From NCBI RefSeq assembly GCF_003369835.1, contig NZ_QPMJ01000001.1, positions 310,001 through 374,000 of the forward strand: 64,000 bases of DNA, read 5' to 3'. Below the pieces are notes generated by a model. That model ran no database searches. It was not told where the DNA came from and was given only the letters and a program-made list of their open reading frames with translations. Made by a program: the position numbers and the translations under genes. The DNA comes from Halorussus rarus (GTDB lineage: Archaea > Halobacteriota > Halobacteria > Halobacteriales > Haladaptataceae). Below are positions 41,994 through 50,374 of this stretch, in pieces; positions within the stretch are counted from its first letter, which is position 1; every line of letters begins with the position of its first letter.

Positions 41994-42281
41994 CTACGGC
42001 GTCTCGTCGCGCTCCGCGTCCGAGAGTTGGGCGACGAACCGGCGGTTCGGCGGCGGCGAAACGGCGAGTTCGACCTCCGCGACCAGCGTGTAGTACCGCC
42101 GCCGACCCTCCCTGTAGGAGTCGACGACGCCGGCTTCCGTCAGCGCGTCGAGGTGGTGGGTCGCGGTCTTCCCGTCCATCCCGACGGCTTCCATCAGCTC
42201 CGAGACGTATCGGTCGCGGCGGCTGAGCTCCCGGAGGATGTCGAGGCGGGCCTTCGAGCCGAGCAGTTCGAGCGTGTCCAT
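41994..42281 (-). CDS. ArsR-type winged-helix regulator
   Basis: A 95-residue DNA-binding protein made of a single winged helix: LELLGSKARLDILRELSRRDRYVSELMEAVGMDGKTATHHLDALTEAGVV in consecutive blocks, then a wing ending in RRYYTLVAEVEL. It lacks the metal-binding cysteines of classical ArsR, so the signal is different or absent. The MDTLEL start at 42281 is directly next to the predicted transcription start. It diverges from the amphi-Trp gene across 58 nt, sharing one TATA-like box, and may control that gene. Confidence 0.88.
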   Translation of the reverse strand: MDTLELLGSKARLDILRELSRRDRYVSELMEAVGMDGKTATHHLDALTEAGVVDSYREGRRRYYTLVAEVELAVSPPPNRRFVAQLSDAERDETP

Positions 42282-42306
42282 ACTGGAGATAATATTCCAA
42301 AGAACA

Positions 42307-42312
42307 CTTATC
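42307..42312. promoter_or_regulatory. Shared bidirectional TATA-like box
   Basis: CTTATC read on plus and GATAAG on minus is centred about 27 nt from the starts of both divergent genes (42340 on plus, 42281 on minus), predicting near-leaderless transcripts in both directions. Confidence 0.5.
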
Positions 42313-42339
42313 TTCTTTGCTCCGCAATACTCGAACGCA

Positions 42340-42639
42340 ATGGCCGAAGTCCCCGAGTCCGAGGAGGAGGAACAGCAGCCGAACACCATCACCGACGGCT
42401 ACTTCGAGGAGGAGTACCACATCGACGCCGAGTCGGCCGGCGAGTTCCTGATCGAGCTGGGCGAGCAGCTCCGCGACCAGGACGAGATCAACATCACCGG
42501 CGACGACTGGGAGCTGCCGTTCGCGTTCGGCGAGCCGGTCGAACTCGACATCGAGTTCGAGGGCGACGGCGAGCCGGAGCTCGAAATCGAGGTCGAACTG
42601 GATGGGCGCATCGAGGACGAGGCGCCCGACCTGTCCTGA
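42340..42639 (+). CDS. Amphi-Trp domain protein
   Basis: A 99-residue, strongly acidic protein. An N-terminal acidic tail is followed by the amphi-Trp domain, a short amphipathic unit built around the Trp in INITGDDWELPFAFGEPVELDIEFEG split over successive blocks. Amphi-Trp proteins are common in haloarchaea and their role is not established. Its promoter is the bidirectional box shared with the ArsR-type gene, hinting at linked regulation. Confidence 0.85.
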   Translation: MAEVPESEEEEQQPNTITDGYFEEEYHIDAESAGEFLIELGEQLRDQDEINITGDDWELPFAFGEPVELDIEFEGDGEPELEIEVELDGRIEDEAPDLS

Positions 42640-42815
42640 CGAGGGACGCGAACGTCTCGCCCCGGGTCGCCCAGTACAGCGCCGACCGGCTGCTCGCCGG
42701 CCGGCATCGCGTCGAGTCCGGCAGTCGGTCCACGTCTCGTCGCGGCCGTCGCTTCTTCCGAACCGTTACCGACGCTTCACCGCATTTAAGACCGCATCGA
42801 AGAAACTCCTATCCA

Positions 42816-44273
42816 ATGAGCGACGACGACCAGGAACTCGGCATCACCGAGTCCAAGGAGCACAGCCCCGGCGAGTGGTACGCCGAAGTGGTCAAGAAGG
42901 CCCAGCTCGCCGACTACGCCCCCATGGGCGGGTTCATCGTCACCCGGCCCCGCGGGTACGCCCTCTGGGAGGGCGTCCAGGACTACCTCGACGGGCGGTT
43001 CAAGGACACGGGCGCCCAGAACGCCTACTTCCCCGCGCTCATCCCCGAGAGCTACCTCGAGCGCGAGAGCGACATCGTCGAGGGGTTCGACCCCGAGGTG
43101 GCGTGGGTCACCCACGGCGGCCACGACGAACTCGAGGAGCGGCTCGCGTTCCGGCCCACCAGCGAGTCCATCATCACGCCGTTCATGAGCGAGTGGGTCC
43201 GGAGCCACCGCGACCTCCCCCTGCGGCTCAACCAGTGGTGTTCGGTCATCCGGTGGGAGGCCACCGAGACCAAGCCGTTCTTCCGGACCAAGGAGTTCCT
43301 CTGGCAGGAGGGCCACACCGCCCACGAGTCCAAGGACGAGGCGTGGGACGAGACGATGACCCGACTCGACCAGTACGAGAGCCTCTACGAGGACGTGCTG
43401 GCCATCCCCGTCCTCCGGGGGCGCAAGCCCGAGCACGACAAGTTCCCCGGCGCCGACACCACCACGACCGTCGAGGCGCTGATGCCCGACGGCAAGTCGG
43501 TCCAGGGCGGGACCTCCCACTACCTCGGCCAGGGGTTCGCGGAGGCGTACGACCTGACCTACACCGACGAGGACGAGGACGAGCAGGTCGCCCACACCAC
43601 CTCGTGGGGGCTGTCGTGGCGCGCGCTCGGCGCGCTCATCATGACCCACTCCGACGACCAGGGGTTCGTCTGTCCGCCCAAAATCGCGCCCGAGCAGGTC
43701 GTCATCGTCCCCATCTGGAACGAGGACACCCGCGAGGAGGTCCTCGACTACGCCGAGGAAGTCGCCGACGACCTCGAGGACGAGGGCGTCCGCGTCGAAC
43801 TCGACGACCGCGACGAGCGCAACCCCGGCTTCAAGTTCAACGAGTGGGAGCTGAAGGGCGTCCCGGTCCGCATCGAGATCGGCCCCAACGAGGTCGAGGA
43901 CGACGAGCTCACGGTCGTCCACCGGCCCGACGGCGAGGACGTCGTCGAGGACCGCGAGGACGTCGCCGACACGGTCGAGGACCACTTCGAGCGGGTGTAC
44001 GCGAAGCTCTACGACGCCGCCAAGGAGAACTTGGAGGAGAACGTCCGCGAAGCCTACGAGACCTCCGAGATCCTCGGTACCATCGGCCGCTACGGCGGCT
44101 ACGTCAAGACGCCGTGGTGCGGCGACGACGCCTGCGAGCAGGTGATCAAGGAGGAGATCGCCGCCGAGATCGTGATGGTCCCGATGGACCGCGACGAGGA
44201 ACCCATCGGCGAGGAGTGCGGCGTCTGCGGCGACGAGGCCGAGGAGACGGCGTACTTCGCGAAGTCGTACTGA
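42816..44273 (+). CDS. proS: Prolyl-tRNA synthetase
   Basis: Class II aminoacyl-tRNA synthetase charging tRNA-Pro. The 485-residue protein is of the short archaeal/eukaryotic type without the bacterial editing insertion: motif 2 region QWCSVIRWEATETKPFFRTKEFLWQEGHTAHE in short blocks, motif 3 with THSDDQGFVCPPKIAP, an anticodon-binding domain with VVIVPIW, and a C-terminal zinc-like domain containing ECGVCGDEAEETAYFAKSY with two cysteines. A TATA-like ATTTAAG (42784-42790) predicts a leaderless ATG at 42816. The 176-nt gap upstream holds this promoter and nothing else. Confidence 0.96.
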   Translation: MSDDDQELGITESKEHSPGEWYAEVVKKAQLADYAPMGGFIVTRPRGYALWEGVQDYLDGRFKDTGAQNAYFPALIPESYLERESDIVEGFDPEVAWVTHGGHDELEERLAFRPTSESIITPFMSEWVRSHRDLPLRLNQWCSVIRWEATETKPFFRTKEFLWQEGHTAHESKDEAWDETMTRLDQYESLYEDVLAIPVLRGRKPEHDKFPGADTTTTVEALMPDGKSVQGGTSHYLGQGFAEAYDLTYTDEDEDEQVAHTTSWGLSWRALGALIMTHSDDQGFVCPPKIAPEQVVIVPIWNEDTREEVLDYAEEVADDLEDEGVRVELDDRDERNPGFKFNEWELKGVPVRIEIGPNEVEDDELTVVHRPDGEDVVEDREDVADTVEDHFERVYAKLYDAAKENLEENVREAYETSEILGTIGRYGGYVKTPWCGDDACEQVIKEEIAAEIVMVPMDRDEEPIGEECGVCGDEAEETAYFAKSY

Positions 44274-44321
44274 GTCGGCGAAGCTTCCTCTTCTGGCGGC
44301 CTTCCGGCTCGCGTGGGGTGG

Positions 44322-44744
44322 TCAGCTCTCGTGCGGAACGGACATCACGACGGCCTCGCCCGACAGCACCCGCTCGGCGTCGCCGTCGTCCGATTCGGTG
44401 CGCTCGGCCTCCGCCACGGTCTCGACCCGGAGCCTGTCGTCGCCAAGGTCCTCTCTCACCGTCACCGTCGCGGTCACGGTCTGGCCCGGCCGGACCGGGT
44501 TCTCGAAGTCGAGGTCCTGCGAGAGGTAGACGATGTCGCCGGGCAGGTCCGCGAGCGCGGCGCTGACGACCCCGGCCGAGAGCATCCCGTGGGCGACCCG
44601 ACCGCCGAAGAACGTCTCGGCGGCGTAGGCGTCGTCGAGGTGGATGGGGTTGTCGTCGCCGGTCAGGTCGGCGTAGGCGTCGACGGTTTCCTCGGTGACT
44701 CGGAGGGTCGATCCTGCGGAATCGCCGGGGGCTGCGACTGGCAT
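44322..44744 (-). CDS. MaoC-type (R)-enoyl-CoA hydratase
   Basis: A 140-residue hot-dog-fold hydratase, PhaJ-like, that adds water to trans-2-enoyl-CoA. The hydratase 2 motif is intact: LTGDDNPIHLDDAYAAETFFGGRVAHGMLSAG, with the catalytic Asp and His in its first half. It would convert fatty-acid breakdown intermediates to (R)-3-hydroxyacyl-CoA for PHA. A minus-strand TATA-like box (44767-44775) predicts a leaderless ATG at 44744. A longer paralogue is encoded at 47945-48676, near phaR. Confidence 0.9.
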   Translation of the reverse strand: MPVAAPGDSAGSTLRVTEETVDAYADLTGDDNPIHLDDAYAAETFFGGRVAHGMLSAGVVSAALADLPGDIVYLSQDLDFENPVRPGQTVTATVTVREDLGDDRLRVETVAEAERTESDDGDAERVLSGEAVVMSVPHES

Positions 44745-44832
44745 GTCCGAACCCGTGCGGCCGTCCGATTTCAATCCTCCGGTTAACATGTGAAACGGGG
44801 TTTTAATGGTGGCCTCGTGCGTGAACTCCTCC

Positions 44833-45639
44833 ATGCCATATGCGGACAACGAGGGGGTCTCGCTGTACTACGAACTCGCGGGTCCCGAGACCGGCGACGT
44901 CGTCGCGCTCGTGGAGGGCCTCGGCTACGGCCGGTGGATGTGGCGCTGGCAGCGCGACCGACTGGTGGACGAGGGGTACCGCGTCGTCGTCTGGGACAAC
45001 CGCGGCACCGGCGACTCCGACGAACCCGAGGGGCCGTACACGATAGCGGAGATGGCGAGCGACCTCGAGGCGGTGCTCGACGCCGTCGGCGTCGCACGCG
45101 CCCACGTCGTCGGCGCGAGCATGGGCGGGATGATCGCCCAGCAGTACGCGCTCGACTACGACCGAGCGGCCTCGCTCGGCCTGCTGTGCACCAGCCCCGG
45201 CGGCGACGACGCGGTCCCCACGCCCGAGGAGACCCAGGCCCGGATGTTCGACGCGCCCGGGGACGCCGACGAGCGCGAGGCGCTCCGGTACAAGATGCAG
45301 CCCGCGATGACCGACGAGTTCTGGGCGGAAAACCAGGACCTGATCGAGGACATCGTCGACTGGCGGCTGGCGGGCGACGCGAGCGACGCCGCCCGCGAGG
45401 CCCAGGCCGCCGGCGTCGCGGCGTTCGATTCGAGCGACCGTCTCGACGAGATCGACGTGCCGGTGCTGGTCGCCCACGGCACCGACGACCGGGTCCTGCC
45501 GGTCGAGAACGCCGACCTGCTGTACGAAGGACTGCCGAACGCTCGCCTCGCCGTCTTCGAGGGCGGGCCCCATCTCTTCTTCATCGAGCGGGCCGAGGCC
45601 GTCAACGACCGCCTCGCGGAGTTCCTCGCCCATGTTTAG
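44833..45639 (+). CDS. Alpha/beta hydrolase
   Basis: A 268-residue alpha/beta-hydrolase with nucleophile Ser96 in GASMGG, acid Asp218 in GTDDRVLP and His247 in GGPHLFF. An oxyanion segment GLGYGRWMWRWQRDRL follows the first strand, and GLGYGRW is shared with the paralogue at 53150-54088. The substrate is not known; its start, eight nt before the acyl-CoA synthetase start (the two genes overlap by 8 nt at 45632-45639), implies a role in acyl ester or thioester metabolism. TTTTAATGG at 44801-44809 predicts a leaderless ATG at 44833. Confidence 0.87.
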   Translation: MPYADNEGVSLYYELAGPETGDVVALVEGLGYGRWMWRWQRDRLVDEGYRVVVWDNRGTGDSDEPEGPYTIAEMASDLEAVLDAVGVARAHVVGASMGGMIAQQYALDYDRAASLGLLCTSPGGDDAVPTPEETQARMFDAPGDADEREALRYKMQPAMTDEFWAENQDLIEDIVDWRLAGDASDAAREAQAAGVAAFDSSDRLDEIDVPVLVAHGTDDRVLPVENADLLYEGLPNARLAVFEGGPHLFFIERAEAVNDRLAEFLAHV

Positions 45640-47248
45640 CCACGACGCGACTCCCTACGAGTGGGTCGGCGCCTGGAGCGAGAAGCGCGCGCAGCTGTCG
45701 CCCGACAAGACCGGGCTGGTGGACGCGACCACCGGCGAGCGGCACACCTACGCCGACCTGGACCGGCGCGCGAACCGGACCGCGCGGCTCCTCCGCGAGG
45801 AGGGTGTCGAGCGGGACGGCGGCCGGCGAGACGACGCGGCCGCGGGCGGTCGCGTCGCGGTCCTCTCGCGCAACCGGCCGGAACTGGTCGACCTGTTCTT
45901 CGCCACCGCCAAGACCGGCGGCGTGCTCGCGCCGCTCTCGCACCGGCTCGCGGCGGGCGAACTGGTCGAGATGCTCAACGACGTCGAGCCCGCGCTGTTG
46001 GTCGTCGAGGAGCCCTTCGCGGACCTCGCCGGCGACGTGCTCGACCACGACGACCGCACGTTCGACTGCACTGTCGTGTCGTTGCCGACCGGCGAGGCGG
46101 CTGAATCGGCCGGTGCCACCGTCCCCGAGCGCGACTGGGAGGCGTGGACCGACGCGCTGTCCGACGACGACTCGCCGGTCGAGACCGCCGACCTGTCGAT
46201 GGACGATCCCCACCTGCTCCTCCACACCGGCGGGTCCACGGGTATCCCGAAGGAGACGGTCCTGACCCACGGTTCCATCCTCTGGAACTCGTTCAACACC
46301 ATCACGGCGTGGGGCCTCCGCCCGGAGGACGTGACGCCGATGGTGTTCCCGATGTTCCACACCGGCGGGTGGAACGTGCTCTCGATTCCGCTCTTCCACC
46401 TCGGCGCCACGGTGGTCGTCGCCCGGGAGTTCGACCCCGGCGAGGTGCTCCACCTGGTGGAGTCGGAGGGCGCGACGGTCCTCGTGGCGGTGCCGGCGGT
46501 GCTCCGGATGATGACGACCCACGACGACTGGGAGTCGACCGACCTCTCGACGCTGCGGTTCGCCAAGTCCGGCGGCGGTCCCTGCCGGGAGTCGGTGATG
46601 GAGGCGTGGTGGGCCCGGGACGTCGACCTCTCGCAGGGGTACGGCCTGACCGAGTGCGGGCCGAACAACTTCGCGATGCCCGACGGCTGGCCCGAGGCGA
46701 AGGCCGACAGCGTGGGCGTGCCCGCGATGCACGTCGACGCCCGCGTCGTCGACCCCGACGGCGAGCCGCTCCCCGCCGGCGAGATCGGCGAACTCGAACT
46801 CGCGAGCCCCCACGCGGCCGACCGGTACTGGCGCAACGAGACCGAGACGAGCGAGACGTTCGGCGAATGGGTCGCGACCGGCGATCTCGCCCGTAGGGAC
46901 GAGGACGGCTACTACTACATCGAGGGTCGGAAGAAGAACATGTACGTCTCGGGCGGCGAGAACGTCTACCCCGCCGCCGTCGAGGACCGCATCGCCGACC
47001 ATCCGAAGGTCGAGGAGGTCGTCGTCGTCCCGGTCCCCGATGACCAGTGGGGCCAGGTCGGCAAGGCCGTCGTCCAGGGCGACGAGTCGCTGACGCTCGA
47101 CGAGCTCACCGGCTTCCTCGACGGGCGGCTGGCCCGGTTCAAGCACCCGCGGCACCTCGCGTTCGTCGACGAGATGCCGACGAGCGGCCCCTCGAAGATC
47201 GACCGGGGCGCCGTGAAGGCCGAGTTCGGCGAAGAAGCCGAGCACTGA
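45632..47248 (+). CDS. AMP-forming acyl-CoA synthetase
   Basis: ANL-superfamily enzyme that activates a carboxylic acid as an acyl-AMP, then thioesterifies it to CoA. The 538-residue protein has the AMP-binding motif HTGGSTGIPKE, the GYGLTECGPNNF loop, the GDLARRDEDGYYYIEGRKKNMYVSGGENVYP hinge region and a late SGPSKIDRGAV segment with the catalytic Lys. Its size suggests a medium- or long-chain substrate. It overlaps the upstream hydrolase gene by 8 nt and probably forms an operon with it. Confidence 0.92.
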   Translation: MFSHDATPYEWVGAWSEKRAQLSPDKTGLVDATTGERHTYADLDRRANRTARLLREEGVERDGGRRDDAAAGGRVAVLSRNRPELVDLFFATAKTGGVLAPLSHRLAAGELVEMLNDVEPALLVVEEPFADLAGDVLDHDDRTFDCTVVSLPTGEAAESAGATVPERDWEAWTDALSDDDSPVETADLSMDDPHLLLHTGGSTGIPKETVLTHGSILWNSFNTITAWGLRPEDVTPMVFPMFHTGGWNVLSIPLFHLGATVVVAREFDPGEVLHLVESEGATVLVAVPAVLRMMTTHDDWESTDLSTLRFAKSGGGPCRESVMEAWWARDVDLSQGYGLTECGPNNFAMPDGWPEAKADSVGVPAMHVDARVVDPDGEPLPAGEIGELELASPHAADRYWRNETETSETFGEWVATGDLARRDEDGYYYIEGRKKNMYVSGGENVYPAAVEDRIADHPKVEEVVVVPVPDDQWGQVGKAVVQGDESLTLDELTGFLDGRLARFKHPRHLAFVDEMPTSGPSKIDRGAVKAEFGEEAEH

Positions 47249-47344
47249 CCGCCGACGTGCCGTCGCTCGGCCGGCGATGCGCACGTGCGTCGTCGATTCG
47301 CGTTGCACGCCCGTCGACCCGTCCGCGACCGCAGACCGCGACCG

Positions 47345-47851
47345 TCAGTGGCGGAGCCGTTCGGTCTCCGATCCGAAGCGGCCCTCGTTCGAATCGAGCG
47401 TCGCGATGCCGTCGGCGACGGTGTACTCGCGGCCGTCCTTTGCGTGCGGGAACACGCCGACCAGTTCGTCGTCGCGCCGGACGGCCAGGCAGGCGATCGG
47501 AAGCCGCACCTCGGTGCGGTCCTCGTCGGTCAGCTCCGAGTGGACCTCGCGCTCCTCGAAGCAGTGGGCGACCGACGCGCCGGTCCGGTCGGCCCACTCC
47601 CGGAACTCGTCGACGGCGTCGAGCACCGCGCCGCCGAGCGCGGGGCGCTCGCCCTCGAGGCGCCGACAGACCTTCCGGCCCCAGACCTCGACGTCGCACT
47701 CGTCGACGACCCCCTCGGATTCGAGGCGCTCGAGTCGCTCGAACAGCGCGGCGGGAACGCTCTCGGCCCCGCCGGGCGCGAACCCCTGCGCGTACAGTCG
47801 AACCCGCAGCGGAGACTCCCCAGTTCGCAGTTCTGCATTAGCGTTGTTCAT
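47345..47851 (-). CDS. HTH domain-containing haloarchaeal protein
   Basis: A 168-residue protein resembling a haloarchaeal family annotated as HTH domain-containing, with the order RVRLYAQGFAPGG, LFERLERLESEGVVDECDVEVWGRKV, then FREWADRTGASVAHCFEEREVHSELT and a final LPIACLAVRRDDELVGVFPH. The HTH is not of a classical winged type and DNA binding is unproven. The MNNANA start at 47851 is preferred to the upstream MEMRHGG extension, since a minus-strand TTAAAC box (47888-47893) puts the predicted start near 47863. Confidence 0.8.
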   Translation of the reverse strand: MNNANAELRTGESPLRVRLYAQGFAPGGAESVPAALFERLERLESEGVVDECDVEVWGRKVCRRLEGERPALGGAVLDAVDEFREWADRTGASVAHCFEEREVHSELTDEDRTEVRLPIACLAVRRDDELVGVFPHAKDGREYTVADGIATLDSNEGRFGSETERLRH

Positions 47852-47944
47852 GATTCCCCCGTGCCGCATCTCCACGACGTGCCCGGGTTAAACGGTTTCG
47901 TCACGTGGAAACAAACCGTCAATTATGTCTCGGGGAACAAATCC

Positions 47945-48676
47945 TTACACGGAACCGGACGGAGTCGACGAGTCGTCGGCTCCGTCGGGTGCGGGATCGA
48001 CCAGGACCGTCGCGTCGCCCTCGACGATGGTCTCGCCGTCGGGCCGCTCGACGGCCACGGAGAGTCGGTATCGGTCGTCGCCGAGGGACTCGACGATGCG
48101 ACACGTCGCGGTGAGCCGGTCCCCGACGCGCGCCGGTCCGAGGAACGACAGCTCCTGGGAGAGGTAGATCACGGTCCCCGGCAGCGCCGCCAGCGCCGCG
48201 CTGGCGAGCCCCGAGACGAGCGCGCCGTGAGCGATGCGCCCGCCGAACCGCGTCCCCGCGGCGTACGACTCGTCGAGGTGGAGCCGGTTGGTGTCGCCGC
48301 TTGCGTCGGCGAAGCGCCGGACGTCCTCGTCCGAGACGGTCTTCGAGAACTCGACGTAGTCGCCGACCGACAGGTCCTCCCGGGCCCCGACCGAGCGCTC
48401 TAACTCCCAGTCGGACCTGGCGTACGCGAGCGACTCTGCCTGCGCGGGTTCGACCGGATCGTCGAGCTCGCGAGCAGGCAGCTCGGCGTCCTCCGAGGCG
48501 GTCTCGGCGACGCCGTCGGGGAGCGTCGCCAGCGCGACGCGGTTCGCGTTGGCGGCCGCGGTGAACGACAGTTCGAGCGCCCGCGTCCACGCGGTGGTGA
48601 ACTCCCGGAACGGGTTCGCCCACGGGCTCTCGAACGGCATCCCCCAGGGACCGCTCGTGCGTTTCGTGTCCTCCAT
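47945..48676 (-). CDS. MaoC-type hydratase, PHA-linked
   Basis: A 243-residue protein whose C-terminal half (about 105-225) is a MaoC/PhaJ hydratase domain with ASGDTNRLHLDESYAAGTRFGGRIAHGALVSG, so the catalytic Asp and His are kept. The N-terminal part (about 1-100) is helical and Ala-rich and is not present in simple PhaJ proteins; it might target the enzyme to the PHA granule. It diverges from phaR, a common arrangement in haloarchaeal PHA clusters. A minus-strand ATAAGG box (48701-48706) predicts a leaderless ATG at 48676. Confidence 0.85.
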   Translation of the reverse strand: MEDTKRTSGPWGMPFESPWANPFREFTTAWTRALELSFTAAANANRVALATLPDGVAETASEDAELPARELDDPVEPAQAESLAYARSDWELERSVGAREDLSVGDYVEFSKTVSDEDVRRFADASGDTNRLHLDESYAAGTRFGGRIAHGALVSGLASAALAALPGTVIYLSQELSFLGPARVGDRLTATCRIVESLGDDRYRLSVAVERPDGETIVEGDATVLVDPAPDGADDSSTPSGSV

Positions 48677-48923
48677 GGTACAGTACGACGTGCCCACCCG
48701 ATAAGGGTCCTGTGCCCGAGGACAGGTGCCGCTCCGAAGCCAAATGGGGGGCGCAAACAGGCCTAAATTCTATCTACCGGAAGGAGAATCGGTTTCGTCG
48801 GTCGGACAGGGCGTTCCGGTCGCGGAGTTGAATGGTGACGAGCGGTAAAGCGCTCCACTCTCCGGTAATGAAATCCATCTGGGAGTCATCTTTATAGGTG
48901 TTCCCGCCCTCTCTCTTACCGGG
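48677..48923. promoter_or_regulatory. Divergent maoC-phaR control region
   Basis: This 247-nt region carries a minus-strand box for maoC (48701-48706) and TTTATAG for phaR (48891-48897), about 27 nt before 48921. Three copies of TACCGG-type sequence occur: 48775-48780, its inverted form at 48862-48867, and 48917-48922 at the start of phaR. They are candidates for a regulator site, possibly PhaR itself. Confidence 0.45.
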
Positions 48924-49250
48924 ATGACGGGGGGAGACGACGACGCCACGTGGCCAGCGGCCGCGTTCGCCGAACAGATGCAACACGCCAGCGAGGAGGC
49001 GATGGAGCAACAACAGGAGCTGTTCCGCCGCTGGCTCTCGGCGAGCACCGGGGGAGACCGGACCGAAGACCTCTCGGAGTACGCGGCCACGAGCGTCGAG
49101 ACGGCCACCTTCAAGACGCGCGTCCAGAGCGGCGGCCGGATCAGTATCCCCGACGTGGAGCGCGAGGCCCTGGACATAGAGGAGGGGGACATCGTCCAGG
49201 CCATCGTCCTCCCGGTGACCCCGCCCAACGGTGATTCAAATGTCGAGTAA
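48924..49250 (+). CDS. phaR: PHA-associated AbrB-type regulator PhaR
   Basis: A 108-residue protein with an N-terminal amphipathic helical region (about 10-45, Gln/Glu-rich) and a C-terminal AbrB/SpoVT DNA-binding beta domain (about 62-100, KTRVQSGGRISIPDVEREALDIEEGDIV). In haloarchaea such proteins bind PHA granules with the helix and repress the phaRP promoter with the AbrB domain, releasing it when polymer is made; that mechanism is inferred from homologues. phaP starts inside its 3' end, so both are made from one mRNA. Confidence 0.88.
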   Translation: MTGGDDDATWPAAAFAEQMQHASEEAMEQQQELFRRWLSASTGGDRTEDLSEYAATSVETATFKTRVQSGGRISIPDVEREALDIEEGDIVQAIVLPVTPPNGDSNVE

Positions 49251-49791
49251 TGATCAGACACGGAACCCGATGAACGCGATGTTCGAGATGCAGCGAAACG
49301 CCATCCAGCAGAGCCAGCAGATGATGCAGCAGGGCATCGACATGCAGCAGCGCATGACCGAGTCCATGATGCGGAACAACCTGAGCTCGGGCCACAACGC
49401 CCAGCGGCAGGGGACCGAGCTGGCCCGCAACTGGATGGACGCCTACTTCCGGACGCTCGGGACGATGTTCGGCCGGGGAGACGCCTCCGAGGTGAGCGAG
49501 TCGCTCCGCGAGCAGTTCGAGGAGTTCAACGACGCCCAGGACGACGCGTGGGACTCGTTCGAGGACAGCCTCGACCAGGCGATGGACGCCTACGAGGACC
49601 TCAACGAGAGCCAGAAGGAGCTCATCGACCGGTCGTTCAACTCGTTCTTCGAGATGCAGCGCGAGACGGGCGAGCGGGTCGCCGACGCCGCCGAGCAGAT
49701 GGAGCGACAGGCCCAGGAGAGCCAGTCCACGACCGGCTCGTCGAGTTCGTCGAGTTCGACGAGCTCCTCGGGCTCGTCGAGTTCCTCGTAG
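49240..49791 (+). CDS. phaP: PHA granule-associated phasin PhaP
   Basis: A 183-residue structural protein of the PHA granule. It is Gln/Met-rich at the N-terminus (about 8-45), then a long helical region with charged heptads, and a Ser-rich tail (about 160-183) encoded by TCGTCGAGT-type repeats. Phasins coat the polymer and set granule number and size. The ATG at 49240 overlaps the 3' end of phaR by 11 nt; the GTG at 49231 would add three residues and is less likely. It sits between phaR and phaE. Confidence 0.9.
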   Translation: MSSNDQTRNPMNAMFEMQRNAIQQSQQMMQQGIDMQQRMTESMMRNNLSSGHNAQRQGTELARNWMDAYFRTLGTMFGRGDASEVSESLREQFEEFNDAQDDAWDSFEDSLDQAMDAYEDLNESQKELIDRSFNSFFEMQRETGERVADAAEQMERQAQESQSTTGSSSSSSSTSSSGSSSSS

Positions 49792-49837
49792 CGCACCGAA
49801 CCGACCCGAGAGCGGACACACGACGTTATTTAGTACG

Positions 49838-50374
49838 ATGTCAGAATCCAGTACAGCGACCGAGCGACCGGGGGAGTGGCCGTACGACGACGCGATCTTC
49901 GACGCGCTCAGGGAGTCGGTCGAGGCGCAGGGCGAGTTCGTCGACCGGTGGGCGGCCGCGATGCGCGACGCGAGCGACGAGGGGCACCTCTGGACGGACG
50001 CCGCGGAGGGGTACGCCCGGGCCTACGAGGTGTGGATGGAGGCGTCCCAGCGGACGTTCGAGCGGTCGACCGACCTGATGGCGGGCGAGGAGGTGTCGAT
50101 GGAGGAGTTCCGCGATCTCTGGCTCGACGCGGCCAACGACGCGTTCAAGGAGCTGGCGTCGTCGGACGCGTTCGCTGCCGCGCTCGCCCAGAACGTGGAG
50201 GGGCTCGACGTGATGCAGGACGCCGAGGACGCCGCCCAGACGGCGCTCCACAGCTACGGCTTCGCCACCGAGGGCGACGTGGTCGAGGTCGGCGAGCGGC
50301 TGGTCGAGCTCGAACGCCGGCAGCACGAGGTCGAGCGCAAGCTCGACCGGGTGCTCGACGCGGTGGAAGAATGA
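49838..50374 (+). CDS. phaE: Class III PHA synthase subunit PhaE
   Basis: A 178-residue, helical, acidic partner of PhaC that has no catalytic residues and is required for synthase activity. It shows WMEASQRTFERSTDLMAGEEVSMEEFRDLWLDAANDAFKELASS in successive blocks and a C-terminal coiled coil with RLVELERRQHEVERKLDRVLDAVEE, as in haloarchaeal PhaE. Its stop TGA overlaps the ATG of phaC (ATGA), implying coupled translation. Confidence 0.92.
   Translation: MSESSTATERPGEWPYDDAIFDALRESVEAQGEFVDRWAAAMRDASDEGHLWTDAAEGYARAYEVWMEASQRTFERSTDLMAGEEVSMEEFRDLWLDAANDAFKELASSDAFAAALAQNVEGLDVMQDAEDAAQTALHSYGFATEGDVVEVGERLVELERRQHEVERKLDRVLDAVEE

Noticed and set aside
49739-49788. Tandem TCGTCGAGT-type repeat that looks like a microsatellite
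   Set aside because: It encodes the Ser-rich tail of PhaP in frame, so coding low complexity explains it.
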